From: Rhizobium sp. FKL33
Lineage (GTDB): Bacteria; Pseudomonadota; Alphaproteobacteria; Rhizobiales; Rhizobiaceae
Length of the DNA: 64,000 bases
Assembly (NCBI RefSeq): GCF_005222915.1
Contig: NZ_STFX01000017.1
Span: 41,674 to 105,673 of the forward strand
Direction: 5' to 3'
Under the pieces are notes generated by a model. That model had not been told where the DNA came from. It did no database searches and worked only from the letters and a program-made list of their open reading frames with translations. A program made the translations under genes and the position numbers. Of the stretch, positions 24,936-33,447 are shown in pieces (positions within the stretch are counted from its first letter, which is position 1; every line of letters begins with the position of its first letter).

Positions 24936-26720
24936 ATGGATCGGTCACTTATTGATAGAACAATAAGGTTTGAAACAGGGATGACGGGTTCGTTGGTTGA
25001 GCTCCAGCAGATGAAGTCGCCGGCGAGCGTCGAAGACGAGGCGAAGCGGATTGAAGGCGTGCGTCGCCTTCTGGCTCTCGGTTTGCGTGACGACAAGAGC
25101 CTTCAGGCCATCGTCACCGCGCTCGCGACCCTGTTCGGCGCCGCGAACGCCATCCTCACCCTCGTCGATCGCGATCGGTTGATTTTCGTCGTGCAAGAGG
25201 GTCGCCGCCGCCAGGAATTGCCGCGCAAGGGCTCATTCTGCGCGGCGACCATCCAATCGACCGAGGTCCTGGTCGTGCCGGATGGCGACGCCGATCTGCG
25301 TTTCGCCGACCGTCCGATCGTCGATGCGCAGCCGCGCATGCGCTTCTATGCCGGCGCGCCGTTGATCACGCGGGACGGCCATGCCGTCGGCGCGCTTTGC
25401 GTCGTGGACCCCAAGCCCCGGCCAGGAATCTCCGAGCATCAGAAAAACGCGCTGACGGTTCTGGCCACGCTCGCCATGGACCGCATTTCCGAATTGGAAG
25501 ACGCCTGGAGCCGGGCGAGCGCGCTCGATTGTTTCGAGACCGAGACGCGGCCGATGCTGGCGGTCAATGCCGCAGGCGCCATCGAATACGCCAATGGCGC
25601 CGCCGCCGGGCTGCTGGGGCGCGCGCAAGCCGAGCTTTGCGGTCTGGCCTTCGACGCCGTCATCGCGCCGGGACCGCTCAACGCCGGCTGCGAGACGCTG
25701 ATGTCGGTCTATGCGCATGGCCGCGACAGCCATATCAGCAAGCCCCTGTTCCGCACCGCCAATCTCGGCGGCGGCCGCGAAAGGCCGGTCGAAATATCCG
25801 TGCAGTCCTGGGCGGCTCCCGACGGCGCCGGCATGATCGCCTTTCTCGAGCCCGCCTCGGCGCTGGCCGCGCCCGCCCAGACGCTCGGCTTTGTCCGATC
25901 GGCGGCGGGCCGCAACACCCAGGCCGATCTGGCCCGCGCGCTTGATCACGACGAATTCCTGCTCCATTATCAGCCGCAGGTCTCGATCGAGACCGGCAGG
26001 GCGCATGCGGTCGAAGCGCTCGTGCGCTGGAGCGATCCGCAACGCGGCCTCCTTTTGCCCAAGGCCTTTCTGATCGACGTCGAGGAAAACGGCTTCGCGC
26101 TGCCGCTCGGCTGGTGGATTCTCGACGAGGCCGCGGGCCAACTCGCCGAATGGCGGCGCCAGGGTCTGCCGCTCGAGCGGGTCAGCGTCAACCTCTTCAC
26201 CGCCCAGTATCGATCCGACGCGCTGGTGCGGCGCGTCCTGAACGCTTTGTCGGTCAACGATCTCGCGCCCGAGATGATCGAACTCGAAGTCACCGAAACG
26301 ATCGCGCTGCTGAACGACGAATGCGGTTTGCGTTCGCTCCGCTGTCTCGCCGATCTCGGCGTTCGCATCGCCTTCGACGATTTCGGCACGGGCTACGCGT
26401 CCTTGAGTTCGCTGCAGCAGTTCCCGCTGACGACGTTGAAGCTCGACCGCAGCTTCATCCAGCATATCCAGACCAATCGCAGCGATGCGGTCATCACCAA
26501 GTCCATGATCGCGCTCGCTCGCGATCTCGGCCTCGAAAGCGTGGCCGAGGGCATCGAAACGCCGGGCCAGCACGACATGCTGGCCGAGATGGGCTGCGCG
26601 GTGGGCCAGGGTTTCCTCTATGGCCGGCCGGTGGCGCAGGAGCATCTGCCGGATCTCATCTTGCGCCGTGAGAACGACGCCCTGGCGGCGGTCGTGAACA
26701 CTTCCTTTTTTCATGCCTGA
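24936..26720 (+). CDS. GAF-EAL c-di-GMP phosphodiesterase
   Basis: Soluble signalling protein of about 594 residues. An N-terminal GAF domain (about 35-190) is followed by a PAS-like segment (about 195-295) and an EAL domain (about 335-585). The EAL domain has the EALVRW signature near residue 360, catalytic DDFGTGYASL near 480, KLDRSFI and EGIET, so it should hydrolyse c-di-GMP. There is no GGDEF domain. The true start is uncertain: Met codons at 24981 and 25011 are also in frame, and the perfect palindrome at 24949-24966 looks like a regulatory site rather than coding sequence. Confidence 0.87.
   Translation: MDRSLIDRTIRFETGMTGSLVELQQMKSPASVEDEAKRIEGVRRLLALGLRDDKSLQAIVTALATLFGAANAILTLVDRDRLIFVVQEGRRRQELPRKGSFCAATIQSTEVLVVPDGDADLRFADRPIVDAQPRMRFYAGAPLITRDGHAVGALCVVDPKPRPGISEHQKNALTVLATLAMDRISELEDAWSRASALDCFETETRPMLAVNAAGAIEYANGAAAGLLGRAQAELCGLAFDAVIAPGPLNAGCETLMSVYAHGRDSHISKPLFRTANLGGGRERPVEISVQSWAAPDGAGMIAFLEPASALAAPAQTLGFVRSAAGRNTQADLARALDHDEFLLHYQPQVSIETGRAHAVEALVRWSDPQRGLLLPKAFLIDVEENGFALPLGWWILDEAAGQLAEWRRQGLPLERVSVNLFTAQYRSDALVRRVLNALSVNDLAPEMIELEVTETIALLNDECGLRSLRCLADLGVRIAFDDFGTGYASLSSLQQFPLTTLKLDRSFIQHIQTNRSDAVITKSMIALARDLGLESVAEGIETPGQHDMLAEMGCAVGQGFLYGRPVAQEHLPDLILRRENDALAAVVNTSFFHA
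24949..24966. repeat. AT-rich perfect palindrome TTATTG-N6-CAATAA
   Basis: A 6-bp dyad around ATAGAA. A near copy, TATTG-N7-CAATA with the same TAGAACAATA core, lies at 48095-48111 before the UxaA/GarD-type gene. AT-rich dyads stand out in this GC-rich DNA and may be operators. Here it overlaps the first codons of the longest EAL reading frame. Confidence 0.4.
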
Positions 26721-26732
26721 TTTTTGCTTGAT

Positions 26733-26746
26733 TTGACATTGATCAA
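26733..26746 (+). promoter_or_regulatory. FNR/FixK-type anaerobox
   Basis: TTGAC-ATTG-ATCAA matches TTGAT-N4-ATCAA at 9 of 10 defined bases. It lies 90 bases before the ATG at 26836, suiting activation at about -41.5 with a transcript start near 26781. A FixK-type protein is encoded 1.4 kb away at 28149. Confidence 0.65.
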
Positions 26747-26835
26747 ACAAGAAAACGCCATGGCGCCCCAGGATGTCATGATGCCGCGCAGTCTGCGCGA
26801 CGACCTATTGTTCGAGCCCATCTGCGGGAGCAGGC

Positions 26836-27285
26836 ATGGCAGCCTATTCAGTGAGACCCATCGCGGAGTCCGATATACTTTCGACGCAACTGCTCGTCGA
26901 GGGTGGCCGTATCGGCGTCGGAGCCGAGGAATGGCGCATTTTCATTCGCCGCATCATCGAATGGCGCGGCGCCACCGGCCTGCATGACGAGGTGCATGTG
27001 GCGGTCGATCTGGGCGGCGTGATCAAGGGTCTCGTCGTGTCGCAAGCCATCCAGAGCCTGCTCTATGGCCGCACACTCGACGCGCCGGTGTTCCTGACCG
27101 CGAGCGCCATCGATGAGGACGGAGTGATCATCGCTCTCCTGGAGAAATTGTCGGAGCGGGCGCGCGCTGCGGGCTGCCGGCAGACGCGGATCTGGTCGCC
27201 GGGCGGTCAGGCCTGGCGACGCGTAGCCGAAAAGGTCGAGGGGGCGGTCTCTTTTGAAGGGCTCTGCGTCAATGTCGCGGTTTGA
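26836..27285 (+). CDS. Hypothetical protein, possibly GNAT-like
   Basis: A 149-residue soluble protein. The opening MAAYSVRPIAESDI and the later SERARAAGCRQTRIWSPGG segment resemble an acyl-CoA N-acetyltransferase fold, but the canonical acetyl-CoA loop (RxxGxG/A) is not clear, so this is weak. GGGAG precedes the ATG. An anaerobox at 26733-26746 suggests induction by the nearby FixK at low oxygen. It converges on the fxkR-like gene ending at 27291. Confidence 0.6.
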   Translation: MAAYSVRPIAESDILSTQLLVEGGRIGVGAEEWRIFIRRIIEWRGATGLHDEVHVAVDLGGVIKGLVVSQAIQSLLYGRTLDAPVFLTASAIDEDGVIIALLEKLSERARAAGCRQTRIWSPGGQAWRRVAEKVEGAVSFEGLCVNVAV

Positions 27286-27290
27286 CCGTT

Positions 27291-28019
27291 TCAGAATTGG
27301 TCCAGCCTGGATGTGAAGACATAGCCCACGCCCCGCACGGATTTGATAATCTGCGGATTGGCGGGGTCCAGCTCGATCTTCTTGCGCAGCCGGGCGATCT
27401 GCGCGTCGATGGTGCGGTCGAAGGCCTCGAGGCTGCGGCCGCGAGTCAGGTCCATCAGCCGGTCCCGGCTCAACACGCGGCCGGCATTGCGGGCCATCAC
27501 CGCGAGCATGTCGAATTCCCCGGTGGTGAGATCGATCATCTGCCCGTCCTGCCGGGTGAGCGAGCGCCGCGACAGGTCCAGCGTCCAGCCTTCGAAGATC
27601 ACCTGGTCGCTCTCGGACGGCGTTTCCTGCCGTGCGGGGGCGCGTCTGCGCAGCACGGTGCGGATTCGCGCCAGCACCTCCCTGAGGTGGAAAGGCTTGC
27701 TCATATAGTCGTCGGCGCCGAGCTCCAGCCCGACGATGCGGTCGAGCACGTCGTCTTTGCCGGTCAGCATGATGATCGGCGTTTCGGAGCGCGCCCGGAT
27801 GTCGCGCGCCAGCTCCAGCCCGCTTTCGCCGGGCAGCATCAGGTCGAGCAGGATGATGTCGAAGGCGTTGATTCTCAACGCGTCCCGCATGGCCCCGCCA
27901 TCCGCCACCGCCGTGACGCGATAGCCCTCGTCTTCGAAATAGCGAGACAGCATCTGTCGGATTCGGGGGTCGTCGTCGACGACGAGAATGTGCTCCTTCT
28001 GACTGGACGGCCCGGTCAT
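27291..28019 (-). CDS. OmpR-family response regulator, FxkR-like
   Basis: Response regulator of 242 residues from the ATG at 28019 (the longer open frame is a shadow of fixK). The receiver domain has acidic residues at D15-D17, phospho-acceptor Asp59 and the MSKPFHLREVL switch lysine. The C-terminal winged helix includes RTIDAQIARLRKKIE and the final RGVGYVF. In Rhizobium etli and R. leguminosarum the OmpR-type FxkR receives phosphate from hybrid FixL and activates fixK through a K-box. Here the gene is divergent from fixK, a K-box lies between them, and a hybrid FixL follows fixK. The name is therefore well supported by context, not by alignment. Confidence 0.78.
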   Translation of the reverse strand: MTGPSSQKEHILVVDDDPRIRQMLSRYFEDEGYRVTAVADGGAMRDALRINAFDIILLDLMLPGESGLELARDIRARSETPIIMLTGKDDVLDRIVGLELGADDYMSKPFHLREVLARIRTVLRRRAPARQETPSESDQVIFEGWTLDLSRRSLTRQDGQMIDLTTGEFDMLAVMARNAGRVLSRDRLMDLTRGRSLEAFDRTIDAQIARLRKKIELDPANPQIIKSVRGVGYVFTSRLDQF

Positions 28020-28049
28020 TCTCTTATGGCTTTCCGTTGGAATCGGCTT

Positions 28050-28065
28050 GTTACAATCCGTTACA
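28050..28065 (+). promoter_or_regulatory. K-box (GTTACA-N4-GTTACA), FxkR target
   Basis: Two exact direct repeats GTTACA separated by four bases (ATCC), placed in the 129-base divergent gap, 84 bases before the fixK ATG. As I recall, this is the motif described as the K-box required for FxkR-dependent fixK expression in R. etli. The spacing (10 bases between repeats) suits a tandem OmpR-type dimer. Confidence 0.8.
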
Positions 28066-28148
28066 CAATTGCACGTTTCATAACAGACAAATCGTCCGCG
28101 TGTAACGGGGCGCATGGATATTGGCGACAACAGACGAGGAGAATTCAC

Positions 28149-28898
28149 ATGTTGTCGGAAGCCGTTTCCCATCGCCGCCCCCTGAATGCCGCCAAGAACA
28201 TGGCGCCTGATGTTACGCTGTCGTCGATCTTCTCCGACCGGCCGACCGAATCCTTCGCCGCCGGCTCGGGTTTGGTCTGGGAGGGCGATCCCGCCAATCA
28301 TGTGTTCGAAGTCGTCGAAGGCGTTCTGCGCATCTTCCGGATCATCGGCGATGGCCGCCGCGCCATCACCGGCTTTCTCTATCCAGGCGACATCCTCGGC
28401 GTCTCCATGCGCGACCGCTATCTCTACAGCGCCGAAGCCGTCAATTCGGTCAAGGTCCGCCGCTTTTCGGCCACCTCGTTTCAGCAGGCCATCAATCTGT
28501 CGCCGGAACTGCGGCCACAGTTTTTTGCCAAGCTCTGCGACGAAATGGCTGGCGCGCAGGAACAAATGGTGATGTTATCGCGCAAAAACGCCGAAGAGCG
28601 GATCTGCACCTTTCTGTTGCGCCTGGCGGACAAGGGTGCGAAGGATCGCTGCGACAATCTGGAGATCGAAGTGCCGATGACGCGTCTGGACATGGCCGAC
28701 TATCTCGGTCTGACCATCGAGACCGTATCGCGCACGATCACCAGCCTGATCGGTCGAGGCGTCATTTCCCAGCGCGGCCGTCACGACATGCGCATCAACA
28801 AAATCGCCATGCTCGCGCGCCTTGCCGGCGATGGCGATTGCATGGGAGCCAACGGATCCGGCGGACCTTATGCGCGCCAGGCCGTTTGGCCTGCCTGA
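28149..28898 (+). CDS. fixK: FixK-type Crp/Fnr transcriptional regulator
   Basis: Regulator of 249 residues with a cyclic-nucleotide-type beta barrel (about 30-145), a dimerisation helix, and a C-terminal helix-turn-helix ([29 protein letters not shown]) whose recognition helix carries the E--SR residues for TTGAT-N4-ATCAA sites. The N-terminal cysteine cluster of FNR is absent, as in FixK, so oxygen control must come from FixL. The ATG at 28149 is chosen; the frame is open far upstream without coding character. It sits 16 bases before the hybrid FixL gene. Likely targets include the anaerobox at 26733. Confidence 0.85.
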   Translation: MLSEAVSHRRPLNAAKNMAPDVTLSSIFSDRPTESFAAGSGLVWEGDPANHVFEVVEGVLRIFRIIGDGRRAITGFLYPGDILGVSMRDRYLYSAEAVNSVKVRRFSATSFQQAINLSPELRPQFFAKLCDEMAGAQEQMVMLSRKNAEERICTFLLRLADKGAKDRCDNLEIEVPMTRLDMADYLGLTIETVSRTITSLIGRGVISQRGRHDMRINKIAMLARLAGDGDCMGANGSGGPYARQAVWPA

Positions 28899-28914
28899 GC
28901 CTGAGAGGACGTCG

Positions 28915-30834
28915 ATGTCGCCAGCCCCGCATTCGCCCACCACCGAGGCGGCATTGAACGAAATGATGCGGCTGCTCGATCAGTCGAGCGTCATCGTCCA
29001 CACGATGCAGGGCGTCATCCGGCGCTGGTCGTCGGGCTCGGAGCGCCTGTTCGGCTGGACCGAGCAAGAGGCCATCGGCCAGGAAGTGCAGACCCTTCTT
29101 CAGACCGTGCTGTCGAAACCGCGCGAGGTCATCCGCGCCGCGCTTCAGGACAATGGCGTCTGGACGGGTGAGCTGGTGCACAAGCGCCGCGACAAGTCGC
29201 CGGCGCCCGTGTCGAGCCAGCTCGTGGTGGTGTCGCTCGAAGGCGACAGCGAGCCGCTCGTCATCCAGATCATCACCGAAATCAGCGAGATCAAGGATAT
29301 CCAGGTCGATCTCGCCGCCCGCGAAGCGCATCTGCGCTCCATTCTCGACACGGTTCCCGAGGCCATGGTGGTGATCGACGAGGTCGGCCGCATCACCTCC
29401 TTCAGTTCGGCGGCGGAGCGTCTGTTCGGCTATGCGGCCGAGGAGGTCGAGGGGCAGAACGTGCGCATGCTGATGCCGAACCCGCATCGCGACGCCCATG
29501 ACGGCTACATTTCGAACTATCTCCGCACCGGCGAACGCCGCATCATCGGTTTCGGACGGGTGGTCAACGGCCAGCGCAAGGACGGCACCACCTTTCCGAT
29601 GGAGCTCGCCATCGGCGAGGCGATCGCCAATGACCGGCGCATCTTCACCGGCTTCATCCGTGATCTCACCAGTCGCCACAAGATCGAGGAGGAGCTGAGA
29701 CAGGCGCAGAAGATGGAAGCGGTCGGCCAGTTGACCGGCGGCATCGCCCACGACTTCAACAATCTCCTGACCGTCATCAGCGGCAATCTCGAAATGCTGG
29801 AGTCGCGCCTGTCCGATTCCGGTCAACGCAGCCTGCTGCGGGAAGCGCAGGAGGCGGCGGAAGACGGCGCGAAACTCACAGGCCAGCTTCTGGCCTTCGG
29901 ACGCCGCCAGCCGCTCAGCCCCAAGCTTGCCGATATCGGCCAGCTCGTCTCCGGCTTCGCCGATCTCCTTCGCCGCGCCGTGGGCGAAAGCATCGAATTG
30001 CGGCTGGTCATCAAAGGCGGTCCGAACCAGACGCTGGTCGACGGTTCGCAGCTGCAGAACGCCCTTCTCAATCTCGCGCTGAATGCGCGCGACGCCATGC
30101 CGCGCGGCGGCGTGCTGACGCTGGAAATCGGCCGTGTCAGGCTCGATGTCGACTATGCTCAGATGTACCCGGAAGTGCGCACCGGCGATTATGTGGCCAT
30201 CTCCGTCACCGACACCGGAGTCGGCATGAGCGAGGAGGTCAAGGCCCGCGCCTTCGAACCCTTCTTCACCACCAAGCAGGTGGGCGCGGGCTCCGGTCTC
30301 GGCCTCAGCATGGTCTATGGCTTCGTGAAGCAGTCCGGCGGCCATATCCAGATCTATAGCGAGCCCGGTCTCGGCGCGAGCGTCCGGCTGTTCCTGCCGG
30401 TCGTCGGCGCGACGGAAGGACCGGGCGACGATGTTCGCTCGGGAAGCAGCGCGCCCCAACCGGCGCCGCGCGGTTACGAGACGATCCTGGTCGTGGAAGA
30501 TGATCCCCGGGTGCGCCGCGTCACCGTCGGCCGCCTCTTGTCCGCCGGCTATGACGTGGTCGAGGCCGGCAATGGGCCGGAGGCGATCGAAATTCTGGAG
30601 ACCCATCCGGATATCAGCCTGCTCTTCACCGATATCGTGATGCCCGGCGGCATGCATGGCGGCGAACTCGCGGAAATCGCCCGCAAGCTTCGCCCCGAAT
30701 TGAAGGTGCTGTTCACCTCCGGCTATGCCGAGCCGAGCATCGCCGGCCGCGAACTGGTCAATGAGGAAAGCTGGCTGAAGAAGCCCTACACCGCCAACGA
30801 ACTGGCGTTGCGTCTTCGCCAACTTCTCGATTGA
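28915..30834 (+). CDS. fixL: Hybrid FixL oxygen-sensor histidine kinase
   Basis: Soluble 639-residue hybrid kinase. PAS-A spans about 15-125 and PAS-B about 135-250. PAS-B holds the heme pocket: proximal His195 (RDAHDGYIS) and FG-beta Arg215 (RRIIGFGR), 20 residues apart, as in Bradyrhizobium FixL His200/Arg220. Next are the H-box with phospho-acceptor His279 (GGIAHDFNN), a HATPase with NARDAMP, DTGVGM and GSGLGLSM, and a C-terminal receiver with Asp573 (LFTDIVMP). AGAGGA precedes the ATG at 28915. It should sense oxygen with heme and signal to the OmpR-type regulator at 27291 rather than to a FixJ, which is absent here. Confidence 0.87.
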   Translation: MSPAPHSPTTEAALNEMMRLLDQSSVIVHTMQGVIRRWSSGSERLFGWTEQEAIGQEVQTLLQTVLSKPREVIRAALQDNGVWTGELVHKRRDKSPAPVSSQLVVVSLEGDSEPLVIQIITEISEIKDIQVDLAAREAHLRSILDTVPEAMVVIDEVGRITSFSSAAERLFGYAAEEVEGQNVRMLMPNPHRDAHDGYISNYLRTGERRIIGFGRVVNGQRKDGTTFPMELAIGEAIANDRRIFTGFIRDLTSRHKIEEELRQAQKMEAVGQLTGGIAHDFNNLLTVISGNLEMLESRLSDSGQRSLLREAQEAAEDGAKLTGQLLAFGRRQPLSPKLADIGQLVSGFADLLRRAVGESIELRLVIKGGPNQTLVDGSQLQNALLNLALNARDAMPRGGVLTLEIGRVRLDVDYAQMYPEVRTGDYVAISVTDTGVGMSEEVKARAFEPFFTTKQVGAGSGLGLSMVYGFVKQSGGHIQIYSEPGLGASVRLFLPVVGATEGPGDDVRSGSSAPQPAPRGYETILVVEDDPRVRRVTVGRLLSAGYDVVEAGNGPEAIEILETHPDISLLFTDIVMPGGMHGGELAEIARKLRPELKVLFTSGYAEPSIAGRELVNEESWLKKPYTANELALRLRQLLD

Positions 30835-30857
30835 TCCCGGAAATGGCCGGCAGTCGT

Positions 30858-30871
30858 TTGCGCCATGTCAA
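30858..30871 (+). promoter_or_regulatory. Weak FNR/NnrR-type site before pseudoazurin gene
   Basis: TTGCG-CCAT-GTCAA has the TTG-N8-CAA core of Crp/Fnr-type sites. It matches TTGAT-N4-ATCAA at 7 of 10 bases, and its left half equals the TTGCG reported for some NnrR sites. It lies 61 bases before the pseudoazurin ATG. Suggestive only. Confidence 0.35.
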
Positions 30872-30931
30872 GGCGCAGGCGATTTCGCCTGCCTATTCAG
30901 CCTTTTGGCAATATGCTGAAAGGAAATCGAA

Positions 30932-31378
30932 ATGCATGCATTCGTCAAAGCCGCCGCTGGCGCCGTTCTCTTCGCCTCCTTCATGGCCGGCTCGGCTTTC
31001 GCCGCCGATGTCGAGGTTCATATGCTCAACAAGGGCAAGGACGGCTCCATGGTGTTCGAACCCGGCTTCGTGAAGGTCGCTCCCGGCGACAGCGTCACCT
31101 TCGTCCCCACCGACAAGAGCCACAACGCCGAAAGCATCAAGGACATGATCCCGGCTGGCGCGGAAGCCTTCAAGGGCAAGACCAACGAGACGATCAAGGT
31201 CACCTTCACCACCCCCGGCGCTTACGCCGTCAAATGCATGCCGCATGTCGGCATGGGCATGGTGGCGCTGGTGGTGGTCGGCGATGCGCCTGCCAATATC
31301 GACGCGATCAAGACGGCCAAGCTGCCCAAGAAGGCGCGCGAACGCCTGAATGCCGAAATCGCCGCCGCCGGGCTCTGA
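30932..31378 (+). CDS. Pseudoazurin (periplasmic type 1 copper protein)
   Basis: Blue copper electron carrier of 148 residues. A signal peptide ends near residue 25 (MAGSAFAA), and the mature chain begins [14 protein letters not shown] as in pseudoazurins. All four copper ligands are visible: His in KSHNAE, then Cys, His and Met in CMPHVGMGM. Pseudoazurins carry electrons to copper nitrite reductase or nitrous oxide reductase in denitrifying alphaproteobacteria; no denitrification reductase is in this window. It lies 97 bases after hybrid fixL, consistent with low-oxygen respiration. Confidence 0.9.
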   Translation: MHAFVKAAAGAVLFASFMAGSAFAADVEVHMLNKGKDGSMVFEPGFVKVAPGDSVTFVPTDKSHNAESIKDMIPAGAEAFKGKTNETIKVTFTTPGAYAVKCMPHVGMGMVALVVVGDAPANIDAIKTAKLPKKARERLNAEIAAAGL

Positions 31379-31500
31379 ATTTCGTCTCCGGGGCGTCGTC
31401 TTGCCGTCGCCTCGCCCAGATTGATCCGCATGATCGCTCCTGCCGTAGCAAAACGGCGAGACGCAGCGTAAACTGCCGTCAGCGATTCAATGGATGCGGC

Positions 31501-31866
31501 ATGCGGATCATTCTCATCATTCTCGGCTGGCTTTGTGTGGTTTTGGGCGTCATCGGTATTTTCCTGCCGCTCTTGCCGACCACACCCTTCATCCTGCTGG
31601 CGGCCTGGCTGTTCGCGCGCGCCTCGCCGCGCTTCGAACGCTGGCTCTATGAGCATCGCATCTTCGGCCCGCCGCTGCACGCCTGGCGCGACAACCGCGC
31701 AATTCCCCGCCGGGCCAAGGTCTTCGCCATTTCCATGATGGCGTTGAGCTTCGCGAGCATCCTCCTCATTCTGCATCCGCCGCTCTGGGTGATGCTGATG
31801 GTCGGCGCCTTCCTTTCGGCCTGCGCCTTGTTCGTCGCGACCCGCAATGAAGGCCGCGCCGGCTGA
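31501..31866 (+). CDS. DUF454 (YbaN) family inner-membrane protein
   Basis: A 121-residue protein with three or four transmembrane segments. The N-terminal GWLCVVLGVIGIFLPLLPTTPF and the following ARASPRFERWLYEHRIFGPPL are the family signature of DUF454/YbaN. The ATG at 31501 starts the conserved part; upstream in-frame codons overlap the pseudoazurin gene and are not coding. Function unknown. Confidence 0.85.
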   Translation: MRIILIILGWLCVVLGVIGIFLPLLPTTPFILLAAWLFARASPRFERWLYEHRIFGPPLHAWRDNRAIPRRAKVFAISMMALSFASILLILHPPLWVMLMVGAFLSACALFVATRNEGRAG

Positions 31867-32000
31867 CGCTTCTGCCGCAATGCCCTCGAATGCGCCGATT
31901 CCTGGCAAATCCCGCGGATTGATTCGTCTCCGGGGCTTGAAGCCGTCCCTCCCGCCGTTTATCGCCTTGCAGGACTTTGGACGTCTGACAGGAGAGCACA

Positions 32001-33020
32001 ATGAGCGGCGTGGTGAAATTGAGCGTGGACAAGGCGTCCGACCTGATCTTCGACGCGCTGATCGGCGCAGGCGTAGCCGCCCGCAACGCCCGCTACTTCT
32101 CCGACGCCATTCTCGAGACGGAACTGTCGGGGCTCGAAGGCCATGGACTGGATTGGCTGCCGACCTATTGCGCCCATGTCGAAAGCGGCAAGGTCGACGG
32201 CGCCGCCAATCCCGCCGTCAAGCGCATGTCGCTCGTCTCCTTCCGCGTCGACGCCAAGAATGGTTTCGCCCATCCCGCCATCGAGAAGGGTTTCTCTCAC
32301 CTCGTGCCGGCGGCGCAGGAATATGGCGTGGCGGCCATGGCCGTGCACAATTCCTATAACGCCGCCACGCTGGGCTTCCACACCGGCTATCTCGCCCAGC
32401 AGGGACTGGTCGCGCTCGGTTTCGCCAATTCGCCGGCGGTGATGGCCCCGGTCGGCGGCCGCAATCCGGTGATCGGCACCAATCCCTTCTCCTTCGCCGC
32501 TCCTGGCCGCAAGGGCCGCGTCGCCTTCCTGGTCGACATGGCCTCCTCGGCCTCGTCCTGGACCGCCGTGAAGCAAGCCGCCGAAAAGGGCGAGGCCCTG
32601 CCGCCCGGCGTCGCGTTCGAACGCGGCGGCCAGCCGACCACTGACGCCAAGGCGGCATTGGACGGTCTGCTCGCGCCTGCGGGCGGTCCCAAGGGGTTTG
32701 CGCTCGGTCTCGTGGTGGAAGCCATGTCGGCGGCGCTCGCCGGCGCCAATCGCGGCGTCGAAATGGGCTCGATGACCGACGACGACGGTCTGCCGGTCGG
32801 CTCCGGTCAGTTCTTCATCGCGCTCGAGCCGAAGATGTTCTCGGGCGGCCTGTTCGAAAAGCAGATCGAGCGCCTGATTGCGTCCGTGACGTCTCAGCCT
32901 GAAGCGCGCATGCCCAACGATCGTCGCGCCGCCAATCTGAAGCGCGGCCTGAAAAACGGCCTGACGATCGACAAGGCGCTCTACGAGCGCATCAAGGCCT
33001 ATACCGAGCGCAATATCTGA
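32001..33020 (+). CDS. Ldh2-family (malate/L-lactate/sulfolactate-type) dehydrogenase
   Basis: NAD(P)-dependent 2-hydroxyacid oxidoreductase of 339 residues with the unusual Ldh2/YlbC fold. GHG near residue 49 (catalytic His), the NPFSFAAPG cofactor region, and LVVEAMSAALAGA are typical. AGGAGAG precedes the ATG. Members include malate, ureidoglycolate, delta-1-piperideine-2-carboxylate and (R)-sulfolactate (ComC) dehydrogenases. A sulfolactate role would fit the putative DHPS module at 6-11 kb, but the gene is 20 kb away and nothing else supports it. Confidence 0.82.
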   Translation: MSGVVKLSVDKASDLIFDALIGAGVAARNARYFSDAILETELSGLEGHGLDWLPTYCAHVESGKVDGAANPAVKRMSLVSFRVDAKNGFAHPAIEKGFSHLVPAAQEYGVAAMAVHNSYNAATLGFHTGYLAQQGLVALGFANSPAVMAPVGGRNPVIGTNPFSFAAPGRKGRVAFLVDMASSASSWTAVKQAAEKGEALPPGVAFERGGQPTTDAKAALDGLLAPAGGPKGFALGLVVEAMSAALAGANRGVEMGSMTDDDGLPVGSGQFFIALEPKMFSGGLFEKQIERLIASVTSQPEARMPNDRRAANLKRGLKNGLTIDKALYERIKAYTERNI

Positions 33021-33024
33021 TCGC

Positions 33025-33219
33025 TCAGAAGAAGCGATAGGCGTAATGGAACAATGGCGACGGCTCCTGGACGTCATCGTCCGGGGAGGGACCGGTCGTG
33101 TCCCGCGTCGCCGGTTTCGCATCCTTGTCATCGACGGACTTGGTCGCTCTGACGGCCTTCTGTTCCGATTCCTGCTTGGGAATGAAGAAACCCAGTGTGA
33201 AGCCATTCATGCTGATCAT
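33025..33219 (-). CDS. Small hypothetical protein
   Basis: A 64-residue polar protein: short hydrophobic start (MISMNGFTLGFFIP), then a charged linker rich in Asp, Lys and Pro, ending PLFHYAYRFF with an aromatic C-terminus. AGGAG lies about eight bases upstream of the ATG, which argues for real translation. It converges with the Ldh2 gene with four bases between stops. Unrecognised. Confidence 0.55.
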   Translation of the reverse strand: MISMNGFTLGFFIPKQESEQKAVRATKSVDDKDAKPATRDTTGPSPDDDVQEPSPLFHYAYRFF

Positions 33220-33447
33220 TGCCGATCTCCTAGCGGATGATGAACAATGTCATAATGCCGCCATAATTGCTGCTGTAAAGCGCAAATTTGGCGTATCGCG
33301 ACGCCTGAGGGGCGTCTACGCTGTGGCCGGCCTCCTCAAGCGTCGGTCGGAGATCCCTTTAACACTCGGTTAACCTCTGAAAACGTCAAGGAAAAAGCCG
33401 CATGGCCAGCAGGCGAAGCGGCTTGGGATTCCATCCATAGAAAAAGC

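Noticed and set aside
26760..26987. Short plus-strand frame starting between the anaerobox and the gene at 26836
   Set aside because: It runs into the next gene in a different frame, turns Arg-rich and has no ribosome site.
28795..30822. 675-codon minus-strand open frame
   Set aside because: Exact shadow of the hybrid fixL gene with no recognisable domain.
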